Shown piece after piece: positions 51,467 to 61,173 of a DNA stretch of 61,219 nucleotides. Each line of letters opens with the position of its first letter. The stretch's first letter is position 1. The translations under genes were made by a program, and so were the position numbers. This stretch comes from an uncultured Clostridium sp. (GTDB lineage Bacteria > Bacillota > Clostridia > TANB77 > CAG-508). Under the pieces are notes generated by a model. That model saw nothing but the letters and a program-made list of their open reading frames with translations, was not told where the DNA came from and made no database searches. The stretch lies in the NCBI GenBank assembly GCA_947064765.1, contig CAMSWH010000006.1:1-61219 (forward strand), read 5' to 3'.

Positions 51467-52795
51467 TTAGGTATCTTTTTCGCCTTTTTCTCTTATTATT
51501 AATCTTACTGGTGTTCCTTCTAATCCAAAATTGTTTCTAAAACAATTTATTAAATATCTTTGATATGAAAAATGAAATAATTCTTTATTATTTACGAATA
51601 TTACAAATGTTGGTGGCTTAGTTGAAGCTTGTGTACCATATAATATCTTTAATCTTTTACCTTTATCTGTTGGTGGTTGTACCACAGCTATTGCTTCATT
51701 TATTACTTCATTTATTACTGCTGTTGATATTCTTTTTGAGTTTTGTTCTGCAACATTGTTTATCATTTCAAATAATTTATTTACTCTTTGTCCAGTTTTA
51801 GCAGATATAAATATTATTGGTGCATATGATGCATATGAAATTTGATTATAAACTTCTTTTTTGTATTTTTCTAAAGTTCCTGTTTCTTTTTCAACTTCAT
51901 CCCATTTATTTATAACAATTATAATTCCTTTCCCTGCTTCATGAGCTTCTCCAAGAATTTTAGCATCTTGATCAGTTACTCCTTCAAGAGCATCTATTAA
52001 AACTAAGCATACATCTGCTCTTTCTATAGCAAAAAGTGTTCTCATTACACTAAACTTTTCAATAGATTCATTTACTTTTGCTTTTTTTCTTACACCAGCA
52101 GTATCTATAAACGTATATTTTCCAAATTCATTCTCAAATTCTGAATCTATCGCATCTCTAGTTGTACCTGCAATATCACTTACTATACTTCTATCTTCAC
52201 CTAATATTTTATTTACAAGTGATGATTTTCCAACATTCGGTTTTCCTATTATTGCAACTTTTATTCTTTCACAATCTTCTTCATCATCTATTTTAGGTGG
52301 CAATTTATCATATATTGCATCTAATAAATCTCCAATACCTATTGCATTTGCCGCAGATATTGGATGTGGATCTCCTATCCCCAAATTATAAAATTCATAC
52401 GCTTCTGCTGGCATACTTCCATAACTATCTGATTTATTACAAGCTAAAACTATTGGTTTTTGTGATTTTTTCAGCATCATAGCAATTTCACTATCAGCAG
52501 CTGTAACACCTTGTTTTATATCTGTCATAAACAAAATAACATCTGCAACGCTTATTGCAATATTTGCTTGCTCTATCATTTGAGAAAGTATTACATCATC
52601 TGTTTCTGTTTCAATTCCTCCTGTATCTATCAATGTAAATTCTCTATCTCTCCATGATGTCTCAGCATAAACTCTATCTCTTGTAACTCCTGGTGTATCT
52701 TCTACTATTGAAATTCTTTGACCTACGACATAATTGAAAAATCTTGATTTTCCAACATTTGGTTTTCCAATTATGGCTACTATCGGCTTAGACAT
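51467..52795 (-). CDS. der: Ribosome-associated GTPase Der (EngA)
   Basis: Two G domains: IIGKPNVGKSRFFNYVVGQRISIVEDTPGVTRDRVYAE and IIGKPNVGKSSLVNKILGEDRSIVSDIAGTTRDAIDSE. Confidence 0.97.
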   Translation of the reverse strand: MSKPIVAIIGKPNVGKSRFFNYVVGQRISIVEDTPGVTRDRVYAETSWRDREFTLIDTGGIETETDDVILSQMIEQANIAISVADVILFMTDIKQGVTAADSEIAMMLKKSQKPIVLACNKSDSYGSMPAEAYEFYNLGIGDPHPISAANAIGIGDLLDAIYDKLPPKIDDEEDCERIKVAIIGKPNVGKSSLVNKILGEDRSIVSDIAGTTRDAIDSEFENEFGKYTFIDTAGVRKKAKVNESIEKFSVMRTLFAIERADVCLVLIDALEGVTDQDAKILGEAHEAGKGIIIVINKWDEVEKETGTLEKYKKEVYNQISYASYAPIIFISAKTGQRVNKLFEMINNVAEQNSKRISTAVINEVINEAIAVVQPPTDKGKRLKILYGTQASTKPPTFVIFVNNKELFHFSYQRYLINCFRNNFGLEGTPVRLIIREKGEKDT

Positions 52796-52812
52796 TTTTT
52801 TCTCCTTTCAAA

Positions 52813-54479
52813 TTAATGTTTTTTCCAAACATATATAATAAATGCACAACAAGATATTAATGAAATTATTAAAGAAATCCTCATTAATCTTGTCCCCACA
52901 TAATTTACCTCTAAATGCGCATTATCTTTATCTGACATTGCAAATCCAATAAATCCATTTTGTGTTTCAAAAGTTTCTATAATCATACCATCTAATCTTA
53001 CTTCATATCCTGGATAATATATATATGGCAATTCAAATATTGTATATTCTGAATCTAATGTTTTTATATCTGCTACAAATTCACTTCCATTTTTATTTTC
53101 ATTTTCTATTAAAGCTTTGCCTTCTAAAACATATAAAGCTTTTTCTCTAGTTGCTATATAAAATCTATTATTGTATGCTTTTGCTGGTAAATATTCTGCT
53201 TTAGCTGTTCCTGCAACAGTTTCAAACTCACTTCCAGACATTTGACCTAATGTATAATTGTTTATATCTTCAATTCCTTCATCTTGAGGTATATTTTCTA
53301 CAAATATTACTAAATATAATATTGTTACTAGAGAAATTATAGCTACATCTTTTATTCCAAACTTTTTGATTAATTTGAATACTGTTAAACTACATACTGT
53401 ACTTAAGAAAAATCCAGCCATCATCAAAAATCTCCACGGAAATTGCACTATACACAGTTTATTAGAAAGTAATTTCCAAGGAAAGTATTTTGTTGAAAGC
53501 CACAAACTAATAACTGTAACTATTAAAAAGAAACCAAAATTTTCTCTATCATCTTCTTTCATACGTCTAATTGCCATTATTGAAAAGGCTACCATTACAA
53601 TAATATGTGGTCCAAGTTCAAATACATATGAACCATCATTTTTAGTAACAAATAGTTGAGTAAAATTTAAGGCATGTCCTGCTGTATTCTCAGTAGTTGC
53701 CATCATTCCATCTTCATAAACTTGATAATCTGTATAAAATTTTGTTTCAAGTAATGGTACCCAGAAAAAACTTGATATTGTTAAAATAAATACAGTATTT
53801 AATATTAATCCCTTTTTTACCCTAGTTTCTTTAATTTTTTTAAAATTTATTCCTAAATATAATATTGCAAAAATTGCTACCATTAGGGTTGAAATATTAT
53901 GTGTTAAAATTAATCCGTATTGCTCCAAAACTCAAATAATAATGATTTTCAGTTGTATATAATAAATTATATAATCCTAAAAATACAAGTGGTATGAAAA
54001 TAAAAGATACAAATTCTCCGAATAGCATTTCTTGAATATAAATCAGTTAAATGATACGGAAAACTCATATAAAGAATTCCAGCTAAAAGCGCTGAATCAT
54101 TATTTTTAGTAATTCCGAAAATAAATTTATGCATTGTCATACCTGATAAAATTAAAGCTATACAAACAAATAATTTATATGCTATTAAATAATTATTGCA
54201 TATAAGTTTTACCAAAATTATTCCATAACTCGATAGTGGACCATAAAATAAATTCCAAGAATATCCAAAACCATTTGTAAATGAAGATATTACATTTGGA
54301 AATAATCCATTTTCTGTAATACTTGCATATGTTCCAAATGCTCTTGCTATATGTTGAATTCCATCATCATAATAAACATTCACATTTGAATTTAATAAAG
54401 GTATACAAAGAATGCAACCTACCAATATTAATATTAATGTATCTATTAACTTTCTATTTTCTAAAAGTTTTTCTTTCAA
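52813..54479 (-). pseudogene. YfhO-like/6-pyruvoyl-tetrahydropterin-synthase-related membrane protein, broken into three frames
   Basis: Frame 1 ends ...FPYHLTDLYSRNAI; next frame reads GEFVSFIFIPLVFLGLYNLLYTTENHYYLSFGA; third frame continues GLILTHNISTLMVAIF. Confidence 0.8.
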
Positions 54480-54566
54480 TTTTATCCCTCTTTAAAGTAC
54501 AATTCAATTATATTGTACTTTATATTTCTATATAATTTAATTATAACAGTGTTTCTAAATATTATA

Positions 54567-55061
54567 TTAATACTCTAATTGACCGTTTAAGAATTCATCA
54601 TTTTCAATCCAATCATTAATATAAAAAGTAACATATTCTATTTTATTAACTCTTACAATTACTTTTTCAATTCCTGAATTTATTATTAATTTTCTACACA
54701 TTAAACATGGAGCTGCACCTTTTTCATATTCATGATTTTCTGTTCTATATCCAGCAAGATATAGTGTTCCCCCCATCATTTCCTCTCTTGCAGCACTTAT
54801 AATAGCATTTTGTTCACTATGTACTGATCTGCAAGCATCATATCCACCATGTCTTTGCTCTGGTAGTAATTTCTTTTTTGTGCAATATCCCAAATCACAA
54901 CAATTTTTTCTTCCTCTAGGAGCACCGCTATATCCTGTTGAAATAATCTGGTCATGATTTACTATTACCGTTCCATATTTTTTTCTTAAACAAGTAGATC
55001 TTGATGCTACTGTTTCAGCTATATCTAAATAGTAATTTATTTTATCGATTCTTTCTTCCAT
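54567..55061 (-). CDS. Deoxycytidylate (dCMP) deaminase family
   Basis: STCLRKKYGTVIVNHDQIISTGYSGAPRG, VHSEQNAIISAAREEM, GAAPCLMCRKLIINSGIEKV. Confidence 0.92.
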   Translation of the reverse strand: MEERIDKINYYLDIAETVASRSTCLRKKYGTVIVNHDQIISTGYSGAPRGRKNCCDLGYCTKKKLLPEQRHGGYDACRSVHSEQNAIISAAREEMMGGTLYLAGYRTENHEYEKGAAPCLMCRKLIINSGIEKVIVRVNKIEYVTFYINDWIENDEFLNGQLEY

Positions 55062-55297
55062 TTTTTACTCCTTTTCCCCAGATTATATCATTTTAAGCAT
55101 TTATTATCAATATTTTGAACTAATTTTTATATTATATAAATTTATAAGATTTGTATATAAATATTATGGAACAAAAGAGGACATTATAAAAATTGCAAAA
55201 GACAAAACTAACTTCAAATGTTCTCGTCTTTCCTCTATATATCTTATCTATAATTCACTTCGTTTCATACAACACAGCTAAGAAATGTTCGTGTGCA

Positions 55298-55312
55298 TAA
55301 CTTATGTGTAGC
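55298..55312. repeat. 15-bp direct repeat copy 1 (TAACTTATGTGTAGC)
   Basis: Identical to 56302-56316. Confidence 0.85.
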
Positions 55313-55434
55313 TTGCTTCGCACAACTAAAAAAATGTACAAAATTTGCCTAAGTCTTTATATAATAGAATTTACAGAACAATTTGGTACCAAACTTGCTA
55401 ACATAAATCAAGTATTTTTCCTATTATATAACAG

Positions 55435-55482
55435 AAGAGACGAGCTCTCAGAAAAAGTTCTGTTTCTGAGTTCTCGTCTCTT
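55435..55482. terminator. Strong hairpin downstream of 55520-56020 gene
   Basis: AAGAGACGAG-ct-CTCAGAAA-aagttctg-TTTCTGAG-tt-CTCGTCTCTT. Confidence 0.8.
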
Positions 55483-55519
55483 ATCTTGCACATTTTAATT
55501 TCTATGTGCGCCGCGCTTT

Positions 55520-56020
55520 CTACAGATACATCTTTACCGAAAGTATTTTGTCGCAAAACGGCTTGTGCGATTCTCCAATATCACAGAATTCCCCACGATA
55601 CGGTGCCGTTGTAGAAAGATATACCTCAATGCACTGTTCCTCGCCATGATCGTGTTCCGGAATTTCTCCTTTTGTCATATCTATATATTCCATTACCAGT
55701 CTTTTGCTCCGTTTTGTTATCTTAGAATCAAACACAATAATGCTTCCACATTGATATGACTTTACACCCGGAAATTTGCGATTCATTCTGAGGTCTCTCT
55801 CTGTGAATTCAGGGGGTTCATATAGGTTTTTTGCTGTAATATATTCTGAGAAGAACCTTTTGGCTACCTCAAAGTTGCTACGCTCCATGAATTCAATCGT
55901 CTTCCTTCCAAAATCTACAGCATATACGCCTTCTTCGACACCCGCCAACAGCACAACAGAAGTACCTTCTCTCACTTCCGCCTCAGGTCTATAGATTACA
56001 CCTGTAAAAGAAAATTTCAT
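55520..56020 (-). CDS. Hypothetical protein, compositionally foreign; start MKFSFTGVIYRP (56020)
   Basis: SD AAAGGAGGAACAATT-ATG; markedly higher GC than background; no family recognised. Confidence 0.7.
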   Translation of the reverse strand: MKFSFTGVIYRPEAEVREGTSVVLLAGVEEGVYAVDFGRKTIEFMERSNFEVAKRFFSEYITAKNLYEPPEFTERDLRMNRKFPGVKSYQCGSIIVFDSKITKRSKRLVMEYIDMTKGEIPEHDHGEEQCIEVYLSTTAPYRGEFCDIGESHKPFCDKILSVKMYL

Positions 56021-56301
56021 AATTGTTCCTCCTTTAATGTTTTTTTCAGAAATTTCTATATAAGGGCTTAATTTTGCAGCTTCAAAAAAATTCAAGCTTA
56101 TCTTATTATATCATATTTACATAAGATTGTCAAACTTTATATTATGTTTGATAGTGTCAATTTTTTGGGGGAAAATTTTATAAAAAATATTTTCCATAAG
56201 ATTTCTCAAACTTTCGTCAAAATTTCAGTTTATAAATTTATTTTAACATTAATTTGTTGGTATCTTATTTTTTATTTTATTAACCTGAAACTATTTTACA
56301 C

Positions 56302-56316
56302 TAACTTATGTGTAGC
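56302..56316. repeat. 15-bp direct repeat copy 2 (TAACTTATGTGTAGC)
   Basis: Identical to 55298-55312. Confidence 0.85.
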
Positions 56317-56507
56317 ATAGTTCTTTCGTTAGAGTTTCCCTTAGATTTCAATATTCTCAATATATTATTTTATAATTTTCAGTTAGATTTATTATATATA
56401 ATAAAAGGAAAAAAGTGTTAGTAAACTTTGGCTACCAACACTTGCACTTCGAGTTTTATCTCTACTGCTTTTCCCCTCAATATTCAGTTTTAAATGCAGA
56501 TTTAATC

Positions 56508-57077
56508 TTAATTGATTGTAATAATCTTAAGATTCGCTTGTTGTAACTCTGCAACAACACTATCTGTTTTCTCTCTATTCAAAATCTTAGGTGAATAAAC
56601 AATTATTTGCATTTGGTATCCAAAATCAGAAAATTTAATTTCACCAGTATTATGCTCCAAATCGGAACATAACCAAATAGTATCATAATCCGCATTTGCC
56701 GCCTGATTCACAGTCTGAAACAAATTTGTATCTCCTGAAAACTCCACACTATCAATTGATACATCTTCATATACTTCTGTGTCAAACGCCCATACATCAT
56801 TCTGCTTAAAGAACTCGATATTATTTCTATAGAGATCTGTAATAAATTCTTTCATAGAGCCAGATTTGTCTATAAGTATAAGTTCCTTTTCTCCCCTAGT
56901 TACTGATATAGTCGGTGCTTCATAATGATACACATCTACATCAACAATCTCATCTACAAATTTGTAAATAGGATCTTGCGCAATTTCTATGTACTCTACT
57001 TCCACATTCCGCATCATGAACAACATCAAAATAGCTCCAAATAGTAAAAAACTTGCCATTAATACCTTAAAATACAA
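56508..57077 (-). CDS. Membrane-anchored vWA-domain protein
   Basis: N-terminal TM; MIDAS-like ILIDKSGSM ... FSGDTNLF ... WLCSDLEHNTG. Confidence 0.75.
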   Translation of the reverse strand: MYFKVLMASFLLFGAILMLFMMRNVEVEYIEIAQDPIYKFVDEIVDVDVYHYEAPTISVTRGEKELILIDKSGSMKEFITDLYRNNIEFFKQNDVWAFDTEVYEDVSIDSVEFSGDTNLFQTVNQAANADYDTIWLCSDLEHNTGEIKFSDFGYQMQIIVYSPKILNREKTDSVVAELQQANLKIITIN

Positions 57078-57115
57078 AAAAAGACATATCTCTATGTCTT
57101 TCTCTTTTCTTTTTA

Positions 57116-57304
57116 TTAGTCATTACTTGCTTTTTTTGCAATTACTTCTTTTCCATCATAGTAACCACAGTTAGCACATACAGTGTGAGGTCTAACTGGT
57201 TGATGACAATGTGAACATGTTGATAAATTTTCTTCTTCTAATTTCCATGTTGATCTTTTTGCACCTGTTCTAGCTTTTGACCATCTTCTTTTTGGTTGTG
57301 CCAT
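57116..57304 (-). CDS. rpmF: 50S ribosomal protein L32, zinc-binding form
   Basis: MAQPKRRWSKARTGAKRSTWKLEEENLSTCSHCHQPVRPHTVCANCGYYDGKEVI. Confidence 0.97.
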   Translation of the reverse strand: MAQPKRRWSKARTGAKRSTWKLEEENLSTCSHCHQPVRPHTVCANCGYYDGKEVIAKKASND

Positions 57305-57387
57305 TTCGAATCCCTCCTTTAGTGACTTTTTTTATATATGTCAAATTAAATTTTATTTCAAAGTTACTAAAATAGTATACAACCAAT

Positions 57388-58062
57388 TTATGCGTTTGTC
57401 AAGTTTTTTTTGGCATTTTTCACGTTAGTTGGAATTATAAATTGCATATTATTTTCTCCATATGAAAAAGTTTCAAATTGGCTCTTGCCTCTTTCTAATA
57501 TTATTTGATTTTCTATTTTTTTATTTTCTAGCTTTAAAAATTCTGTTTGCATTTTTATATTTCCGAAAATTCCCTTTGTAGATTCTTTATGTATTACTGG
57601 TAGATATGAATTTCCTTTAGATATTTTTTCATTAGCAAGCATATAAAGTTCTTTGTCTGATATTTCTGAATTATTTTCCCAATAATATTTTTCTTTTATA
57701 TTGCTATATATATTACTCATTTCTGGAGTGAATTTTCCTCCAAGATCTACTATTGCACAAGCATATATGTCTGCCATCATTTCTGTTAAGTCAAATTTTT
57801 CTGGTGTTCTTTCTTTTTGTGCTTGCAAAAGTTCCATCTTTAATTTTATATTTCTCATTTTTTCAAATTGTAAATTATTTTTACCTGTGATGCCTCCCCA
57901 AAATGACATTCCTTCTTTATTTATTAATTCACGTTCTTTCATATATTTTTTTATTTTTACATTCTTTATTACACTTTGAACTTTATAATATAGATGTATT
58001 TTGTTTTTATCACTTATTTTTAAAGTATCTTTTACATCTAAATTCTCATCTATTGTATTCAT
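57388..58062 (-). CDS. Hypothetical protein (224 aa)
   Basis: Intact ORF; no recognised domain. Confidence 0.6.
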   Translation of the reverse strand: MNTIDENLDVKDTLKISDKNKIHLYYKVQSVIKNVKIKKYMKERELINKEGMSFWGGITGKNNLQFEKMRNIKLKMELLQAQKERTPEKFDLTEMMADIYACAIVDLGGKFTPEMSNIYSNIKEKYYWENNSEISDKELYMLANEKISKGNSYLPVIHKESTKGIFGNIKMQTEFLKLENKKIENQIILERGKSQFETFSYGENNMQFIIPTNVKNAKKNLTNA

Positions 58063-58417
58063 ACTATTTTACCTCTCTTTGACAAATATTTTATCAATAC
58101 AATATAAATAATTCAATATATTTTTTTAAAAACTTGTCTCATTTTTTTGACAATTAGAGACATTTATTAATTTAAAATTAAAATTAATAATTCATTAAAT
58201 TAAAAGTAATTATATATATATTAGAACGAAGTAATGCGCAGCCTTGGGAGTTTGGATTGTCTTTTCTATTTTTTATAATAACATTTAAAAATTATATTTG
58301 TAAAAATAGTTTTAAATCTATAAACAACCAGCAAAGAACAAGTGATAATATATATAATTACCTTTAATAAATAATAATATAAGAAAATTTTAAATTAATA
58401 AATATCTCTAATTTTAA

Positions 58418-58454
58418 AAGCGATATAATTAGAAAAAAACTAATTATATCGCTT
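58418..58454. terminator. Perfect 15-bp hairpin downstream of the ADA-SLOG gene
   Basis: AAGCGATATAATTAG-AAAAAAA-CTAATTATATCGCTT. Confidence 0.85.
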
Positions 58455-58474
58455 ATTATTAATTTTTAATATTT

Positions 58475-61000
58475 CTATGCTAATTTATTACTCATTCCAA
58501 TTTCTGGATAATCTTTTAAAATCTTTTCTGCTAAATTATCTTTTACTTTAAAGGCTTTTACATATCCTTCTAATGACGAAGCTTTATCTTTTAAGGCTTC
58601 TACTTCTGAATTAACATATATTTTTGCTTTTCCTTTTCCATTTTTAGCTTCTTGAACTAAATTTGATACTGGAGAATTTCCATCAAATGCTACAACTATT
58701 GAGTTTCTTCTCTCAAATATCTCATAGTTAAAACTTTTATATATTCCCATTTCTTCTCTTTCAGTAGATATTCTAATTCCATTTATATTTTCTTTTAATA
58801 GATTATCTATTTCTTCTGCTGATACTTCTTTAGGAACTATTGCATTTATTTCAAATTTTTTGTTTAATTCTTTTGCTACATCTAAAACTGCTTTTTCATA
58901 TCCATTCATTTTATGTCCTACTACAAAATACACTTTTTCATTATTTAAGTTTTCTACTAATTTTCTTATTGCTTCTTTTCCTTCACTACTTAAAATAGTT
59001 TCTCTATTTTTAGCATTAAAGCTTCCACCAGCTATAACAATTGGAATCTTATCTTCTGGTAAATTTTTAATTTTTGTTTTTAATTTTTCTTCTGAATCTA
59101 ATTTATTACTAATTCTCATAGGTATTACATTATTTTTGCTTTTTTCAAAATTTTCTTCTTCAGCTTTTAACATAGCTTCTCTTATTGTTCTACCTGCAAG
59201 AAATTCTTTAAACTTTTTAGATTTTTCTTTAAAATATTTTTGCGAATGATTTATTATTTCATCTTCTACTGCTCTCATTTTTGCAAAATCTTCTTCATTT
59301 ATACCAATTAAATTTTGAAGTGCTAATTGTTCATCTATTGTATCTGTTCCATAAAATCCACATCCATCTGTTCCTTGAACACATTTTATTCCATTTTCTA
59401 AGTATACTTTTAGTGGATGTCTATCTAATGCTGTTAAATTGTTTAGTCTTACATTAGATGTTAATTGAAATTCTAAAACAGCTCCTGTTTCTTTCATTGA
59501 TTTTATTAATTTTTTGCCTTCTTCTGAGTTTAAATCTGCTGTATATAAACCATGACCTAATCTAAATCTAGGTAACTTTTGCCCTTCTAATAGTGAATCT
59601 TTTATACATTCTATTGATTTTGCTACATTATCTCTTAAACTATCATTTTCTCCTGCATGTATTCTTATTGTAAATCCTTCATCTTCAGTTACTGCATATT
59701 GTACAAGTTCTTTTATTACTGGTTTTAGTTCTGAAATATCGTTTATTTCTTCTCCTATAAAATCACTTCCAACAACATATGGACTTCTTGCTATTGCTCT
59801 TAAAACATCTAAGTTTTCTCTTAAATAATTCGAACTTGTTTTTTGATCTTTTATTATTGTTAGTGGTATACGTCTTATTGCAAATAAAAGTCTAATTTGT
59901 ACTCCTGTCTCCTCTTCTATTTTTGGCATGATTTCATGTACATCTTCTAAAACTTTTATTGCTGGCTCTCCTATTTTTGCCAAATCTGTATCTGCTATTT
60001 CTGAATAGAAAATTCCTTGTTTTTTATATTCTCTAGCTATCCATAAATATTTGTCTTGTCTTAATGTATTATGTTCATATTTACTTCCTGATTTTTTATC
60101 TTCTAGCATTTGTTTTACAAAACTTACAATATCTTTTTCAGGTATTTTTTCAATTTTCTTATTATCTAATTTTATTATATTTTCTGATTTTGTTCCCTTG
60201 CAGAACACATATCTGTATATATATAATTTTTCAAGATTTGTAAAAACCGCTTGCCCATCTTTTAATAATGCTAAACTTGTTCTTATTTTTAAAATATTTT
60301 GTTCTGCATTTTCTAAGTTATTTAATATTAAATCTGCAAAATTTATAAATGTATTATCATCTATTTTTCTAGTTAAATACTTTCCAACTAATTCTGAATT
60401 TTCAAATTGTTTTTCAGCAATTTTTCTATCTTCATATATTGCTTTTTCTTGCTTTTCTGTTAATTTTAAATTTAATTTCTTTATATAATATAAAGGATAT
60501 CTAAGTTGATTTGCTATTCCAAGTGATATTAAAACATCTGGTGATAAATTTGCATTCATGTGTGTGTGTAAGTCTGTTCTAAATTTTGATTTTTTTAGAA
60601 TGTATGATTTAACTATTGTTTTGCTTATATCAAACTTATAATCCTTTGTTTGTGACATTAATGTTTTTGTTATAGCTGGCATTTTTGCTTTTACTTCAAT
60701 TCTGTTATTATATATATTAGCTATTTTCATTCCTGCTAGCCTAAAAATATATACCTCTTCATTATCTCCGTTTATTGAAGCAGGTATATTATCTTTTATT
60801 ATTTTCAAATCATTTTCATCATTAATTGTTTCTAAACCACATAATTTTGCTAAATTAGTGATTAGATTTCCACTTTTATGATTAGGAGTTCTTATAATAT
60901 AAGTAAGCTCATCTTTTATTTTGCTATTTTTGTAAAGTTCTACAACAATATCTTTTTCTTTATCTATATAAAACTTATCAAAATATTTTAAATTCTCCAT
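58475..61000 (-). CDS. Adenosine deaminase-like protein with unknown N-terminal domain and C-terminal SLOG/LOG-like Rossmann domain
   Basis: FRTDLHTHMNANLSPDVL (HxH), TIRIHAGEND, RLGHGLYTADL, LTSNVRLN, VQGTDGCGFYGTD; C-terminus IPIVIAGGSFNAKNRE...YFVVGHKMNGYEKAVLDVAKEL...AIVPK. Confidence 0.85.
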   Translation of the reverse strand: MENLKYFDKFYIDKEKDIVVELYKNSKIKDELTYIIRTPNHKSGNLITNLAKLCGLETINDENDLKIIKDNIPASINGDNEEVYIFRLAGMKIANIYNNRIEVKAKMPAITKTLMSQTKDYKFDISKTIVKSYILKKSKFRTDLHTHMNANLSPDVLISLGIANQLRYPLYYIKKLNLKLTEKQEKAIYEDRKIAEKQFENSELVGKYLTRKIDDNTFINFADLILNNLENAEQNILKIRTSLALLKDGQAVFTNLEKLYIYRYVFCKGTKSENIIKLDNKKIEKIPEKDIVSFVKQMLEDKKSGSKYEHNTLRQDKYLWIAREYKKQGIFYSEIADTDLAKIGEPAIKVLEDVHEIMPKIEEETGVQIRLLFAIRRIPLTIIKDQKTSSNYLRENLDVLRAIARSPYVVGSDFIGEEINDISELKPVIKELVQYAVTEDEGFTIRIHAGENDSLRDNVAKSIECIKDSLLEGQKLPRFRLGHGLYTADLNSEEGKKLIKSMKETGAVLEFQLTSNVRLNNLTALDRHPLKVYLENGIKCVQGTDGCGFYGTDTIDEQLALQNLIGINEEDFAKMRAVEDEIINHSQKYFKEKSKKFKEFLAGRTIREAMLKAEEENFEKSKNNVIPMRISNKLDSEEKLKTKIKNLPEDKIPIVIAGGSFNAKNRETILSSEGKEAIRKLVENLNNEKVYFVVGHKMNGYEKAVLDVAKELNKKFEINAIVPKEVSAEEIDNLLKENINGIRISTEREEMGIYKSFNYEIFERRNSIVVAFDGNSPVSNLVQEAKNGKGKAKIYVNSEVEALKDKASSLEGYVKAFKVKDNLAEKILKDYPEIGMSNKLA

Positions 61001-61173
61001 TATTATATTATCTCCTTACCTTTCTTTTTATTCTCCTAGTTAATTCTATATTATACCAGATTTTGTATTATTTTTCAACCATTTTATGTAAATTAATTTA
61101 TATTTTATTAAATAATTCTGCCATTTTATTTTTGCTATATAAAATTATGTCTAAGACTCTATATTACAATTAC

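Noticed and set aside
51467-52795. Der G1 motif GKPNVGKSRFF (usual GKSTLF) as a loss of function
   Set aside because: The Mg-coordinating Ser of GKS is retained; likely benign variation.
55304-55498. 64-aa plus-strand ORF
   Set aside because: Runs through the strong hairpin at 55435-55482; no convincing SD or family similarity.
58475-61000. Calling the ADA-like gene a RADAR RdrB
   Set aside because: No RdrA-like ATPase visible, a different C-terminal domain, and no sequence comparison possible here; kept only as a hypothesis.
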